Part shown: positions 3,907-5,943 of the stretch, in pieces
Layout: each line of letters opens with the position of its first letter
Numbering within the stretch: the stretch's first letter is position 1
DNA from: an uncultured Collinsella sp.
Lineage (GTDB): Bacteria; Actinomycetota; Coriobacteriia; Coriobacteriales; Coriobacteriaceae
Length of the DNA: 5,943 bases
Direction of reading: 5' to 3'
Assembly (NCBI GenBank): GCA_934643435.1
Contig: CAKUCJ010000085.1
Coordinates: 1-5,943 of the forward strand
The notes under the pieces: model-generated
The model's input: only the letters and a program-made list of their open reading frames with translations
Told to the model about the DNA's origin: nothing
The model's database searches: none
Position numbers and translations under genes: made by a program

Positions 3907-5943
3907 TTAGCGGGACCCATCCGTACCGGCTTCATCGCTGCCGCTACGCTCGAGGGCGGTGCGACGGGCGCTGTAGGCGACGAGGCCGGCTCCGGCTGCG
4001 GCGAGTGCTACTGCGGCTGCCGTCAGGGGGACGTTGCTGTCGCCCGTTCCAGCAAGCGCGCCTGCTTTTCCGGAGCTCTTGTTATTGTCGTTGCCCTTGC
4101 CGCTGCCAGAGCCGCTTCCGCCGGAGCTGCCTCCCGTGCCAGAACCGCCGCCGCTCGAGCCGCCATCGCCGTCCGCGGTCATCGGGGCGTCGTGAAGCCC
4201 CGTCGTATCCGCATTGCCACTTACGCCCACCAGCACCTCTGCGCGTTCGCATGCCGCATCGGGAATGTGGAACTCGTGCAGTACGGCGCCCAGAGCCGAG
4301 TTTGCGCCGGGTCGGATCTCCTCGAGCGTTACGGGATCGAGTGCCACCAGGTCGCGCGCCTTCGCATACAGCGTGACGCGTTTGCCCACCTCGTCGCTCC
4401 AACTCTCCGGGATGGCAAAGCTCATGCGGAACTGTGCCGTGCGGCCCGGTGCCAGCACGGCGTTGCCATTGTCAGCGACCAGCGGGTGCGTCGCAAAACG
4501 TGCGCCCAGCGTCTCGACTGCGTACTTCACGTGTGCCATGTCGTTGGCCGAAGCGTCCTCGGCAAGCTCTGGATCGTAGATCGATGCCATGCGTGCGTTC
4601 GCTCCGAACCTGATGGATGCGCTGGAGAACGGCTGGTTAGAGCCCTCTCGGTACAGATCGATCGTACCGGCGGTCAGCAAGGTGTTGCCGTCGTTTCGCA
4701 CCGTGACCATGAAGGATTCGCCTGCTGCTCCGGGCACCACCGCGCCCGAGGTAGCGACCGCACCCGTCGGAGTGGCGCACGCTACCAGGGGCACTTCGAT
4801 GCCGTGCAGTTCTGCCTTGCTCTGCTCGGCACTCACAATGTGCGTGGCGAGCGCCGAGAGCATGCCGCCCGAGGTCAAAAACGTCGTTATCTGATCGACG
4901 GGGTGGTCGAGCTCGCACATCACGAACGGCTCCGTGAACAGGTCGCCTGCCAAGGCGCTGGCGAAGATGCGGAAATGCTTGCCCATTACCGCTACCGGGT
5001 TGCCTTCTTCGTCATAGGTCTGTCCCACCTTGCCGTCGGTGTTCTCTACGTACATCAAGCACCGACCGTTGTTGCTCGCGCTGAACGACGCCGGGCCACA
5101 GCCCGCGGCGCCCACGGGCTCCGATGCAAATGCCGTTGCGCCTCGTGTCCAAGTAATATGCTGCAGCTGCTCGTTGACGGTAGCCAAAAAGCCCGTGTGC
5201 TGCGGCCACGGCACCGCGTGGGGCACTGTGGCATCTGGCGACATAACGCCCCAACCCGCGATGGACTGGCCGATCACAGCGTACGATGCGCAGCCACAAC
5301 CGCTTGCAGTCTCGTATGCAACGGGCACCACCATTTTGCCGTTGATATTCTCGGGCGCGCCCAGCTCGATGCTCGACGGTGCCTGCGGAAAGCGGAGGAC
5401 CTGACGGAACGTGAGGCTGTCGCCCAAATCATCCGACCACAGGGTAAAGCACTCGAGTGCGACCTCTGCCTCGGTGCCCAACGCCTTTTCTGCGGTGGCT
5501 CCGCGGCGGTGGAGATAGGCGCCCGACAGGCGTCCGTCGACAAGTGTCTTGCCCACCGTGATGCGTGGGCACTGCAGGCAATGGTAGCCATCCTCCTGCA
5601 GGCGGCCGCGCGAGATGCTGCGCCACGACGTGTGCGATACCACGCGAACTTCGCTATTACTTATGCGCAGACGCACAACGGACAGTATGCCGGCTGTGCT
5701 TGCCGTATCGAACCGGGTTGCGTCGCCTTCGGGGCGCTCTCCCGAGACCAGCAGCACGTAGGCGTCCGTGCGCCCCGCGCCGTCTGTGTATTCAATTACG
5801 TCGAAGTCGTAATCGAACGTGCCGCCACGCTCCACGTCGCCCTCGCCAAAGCCCAGGGGGAAGTCGACCGGCATGGGCGCGGACCACGCGCCGTTTGCCT
5901 TCGTGTGTACCACCAGGCGCGAGCGGCCATCCTCGCCGTAGCG
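3907..5943 (-). CDS. LPXTG-type cell-wall surface protein, C-terminal part (5' end outside window)
   Basis: The reading frame is open to the right edge, so only the last 678 residues are seen; the GTG at 5913 is an internal codon, not a likely start. Residues about 1-390 are strand-rich with blade-like segments, such as YGEDGRSRLVVHTKANGAWSAP (2-23) and FSASNNGRCLMYVE followed by a FRIFASALAGDLF stretch. These suggest a beta-propeller resembling sialidase/BNR-type repeats, but no Asp-box is clear. Residues about 395-575 look like Ig/CARDB-type modules (FMVTVRNDGNTLLTAGTIDL; FRMSFAIPESW). A Gly/Ser stalk (591-629), LAGTGD motif (630-635), hydrophobic helix (about 639-659), RR (660-661) and charged tail follow: a sortase signal. 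Ten Cys residues, including CLQC at 122-125 and CGC at 216-218, suggest disulfides. It is probably an adhesin or carbohydrate-binding protein; the ligand is unknown. It converges on the XRE operon. Confidence 0.85.
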   Translation of the reverse strand, partial: RYGEDGRSRLVVHTKANGAWSAPMPVDFPLGFGEGDVERGGTFDYDFDVIEYTDGAGRTDAYVLLVSGERPEGDATRFDTASTAGILSVVRLRISNSEVRVVSHTSWRSISRGRLQEDGYHCLQCPRITVGKTLVDGRLSGAYLHRRGATAEKALGTEAEVALECFTLWSDDLGDSLTFRQVLRFPQAPSSIELGAPENINGKMVVPVAYETASGCGCASYAVIGQSIAGWGVMSPDATVPHAVPWPQHTGFLATVNEQLQHITWTRGATAFASEPVGAAGCGPASFSASNNGRCLMYVENTDGKVGQTYDEEGNPVAVMGKHFRIFASALAGDLFTEPFVMCELDHPVDQITTFLTSGGMLSALATHIVSAEQSKAELHGIEVPLVACATPTGAVATSGAVVPGAAGESFMVTVRNDGNTLLTAGTIDLYREGSNQPFSSASIRFGANARMASIYDPELAEDASANDMAHVKYAVETLGARFATHPLVADNGNAVLAPGRTAQFRMSFAIPESWSDEVGKRVTLYAKARDLVALDPVTLEEIRPGANSALGAVLHEFHIPDAACERAEVLVGVSGNADTTGLHDAPMTADGDGGSSGGGSGTGGSSGGSGSGSGKGNDNNKSSGKAGALAGTGDSNVPLTAAAVALAAAGAGLVAYSARRTALERSGSDEAGTDGSR
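3910..4056 (-). other. Sortase sorting signal (LAGTG, TM helix, Arg-Arg, charged tail)
   Basis: LAGTG is encoded at 4056-4042. An Ala-rich helix follows (about 4029-3967), then two Arg (3966-3961) and a 17-residue hydrophilic tail (TALERSGSDEAGTDGSR). The LAXTG form is the one preferred by class E sortases of Actinobacteria, where LPXTG is the usual class A form. The tail beyond the Arg pair is longer than the few residues normally seen. Confidence 0.85.
4057..4173 (-). repeat. Gly/Ser low-complexity stalk region
   Basis: This stretch encodes 39 residues made mostly of Gly and Ser with Asp, Asn and Lys near the anchor. It is a wall-spanning flexible stalk just before the sorting motif. Because of its composition the opposite strand stays open in long Arg-rich frames that are not genes. 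Length variation between strains would be expected here. Confidence 0.8.

Noticed and set aside
3861..4376. Arg/Cys-rich 171-codon + strand frame
   Set aside because: It is the complement of the Gly/Ser stalk and anchor coding region; its composition is a by-product of that repeat.
5911..5913. GTG as the start of the surface protein
   Set aside because: The frame continues in coherent propeller-like sequence to the window edge, and no signal peptide follows the GTG, so the gene is truncated by the window.

Overview
The window looks like chromosomal DNA from a gut actinobacterium of the Coriobacteriia, most likely Collinsella or a close relative. This is inference from several traits: GC-rich codon use, purine-rich Shine-Dalgarno sites of the form CGAAAGGA, terminators built on a GGGCTGGC core, a Gly/Ser-linked lipoprotein and a sortase-type surface protein. 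No rRNA, tRNA, transposase, CRISPR array or phage gene is visible.

Layout: bases 1-428 hold no convincing gene but contain two strong inverted repeats (126-164 and 241-284) and a short hairpin abutting the ribosome binding site of the next gene. Bases 429-1448 (+) encode a secreted lipoprotein with a C29 lipobox and two predicted extracytoplasmic domains, closed by a rho-independent terminator at 1478-1513. Bases 1537-2728 (-) encode an overlapping pair of cytoplasmic proteins that I match from memory to DUF6323 (upstream) and DUF6179 (downstream). A 264-bp AT-richer divergent intergenic region (2729-2992) separates this pair from the (+) operon 2993-3817, which encodes a 76-residue XRE/Cro-type DNA-binding protein and a four-TM membrane protein (DUF6773-like) and ends in a near-perfect terminator at 3823-3862. 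From 3907 to the window edge (-) lies the C-terminal 678 residues of a large cell-wall surface protein: propeller-like repeats, Ig-like segments, Gly/Ser stalk, LAGTG sorting motif, TM anchor and charged tail. Its start is outside the window.

How the parts may work together: the XRE regulator and its membrane partner are translationally coupled and probably form a small autoregulated module. Their promoter (TTGACA-N17-TATATT) sits at the centre of four GACAGA half-sites. These are arranged with exact mirror symmetry (spacings of 21, 42 and 21 bp), which is the most striking non-coding structure in the window. The DUF6323/DUF6179 pair is transcribed away from the same intergenic region and could share regulation, but that is untested. 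The lipoprotein and the surface protein are both envelope components with no evident operon link to the others.
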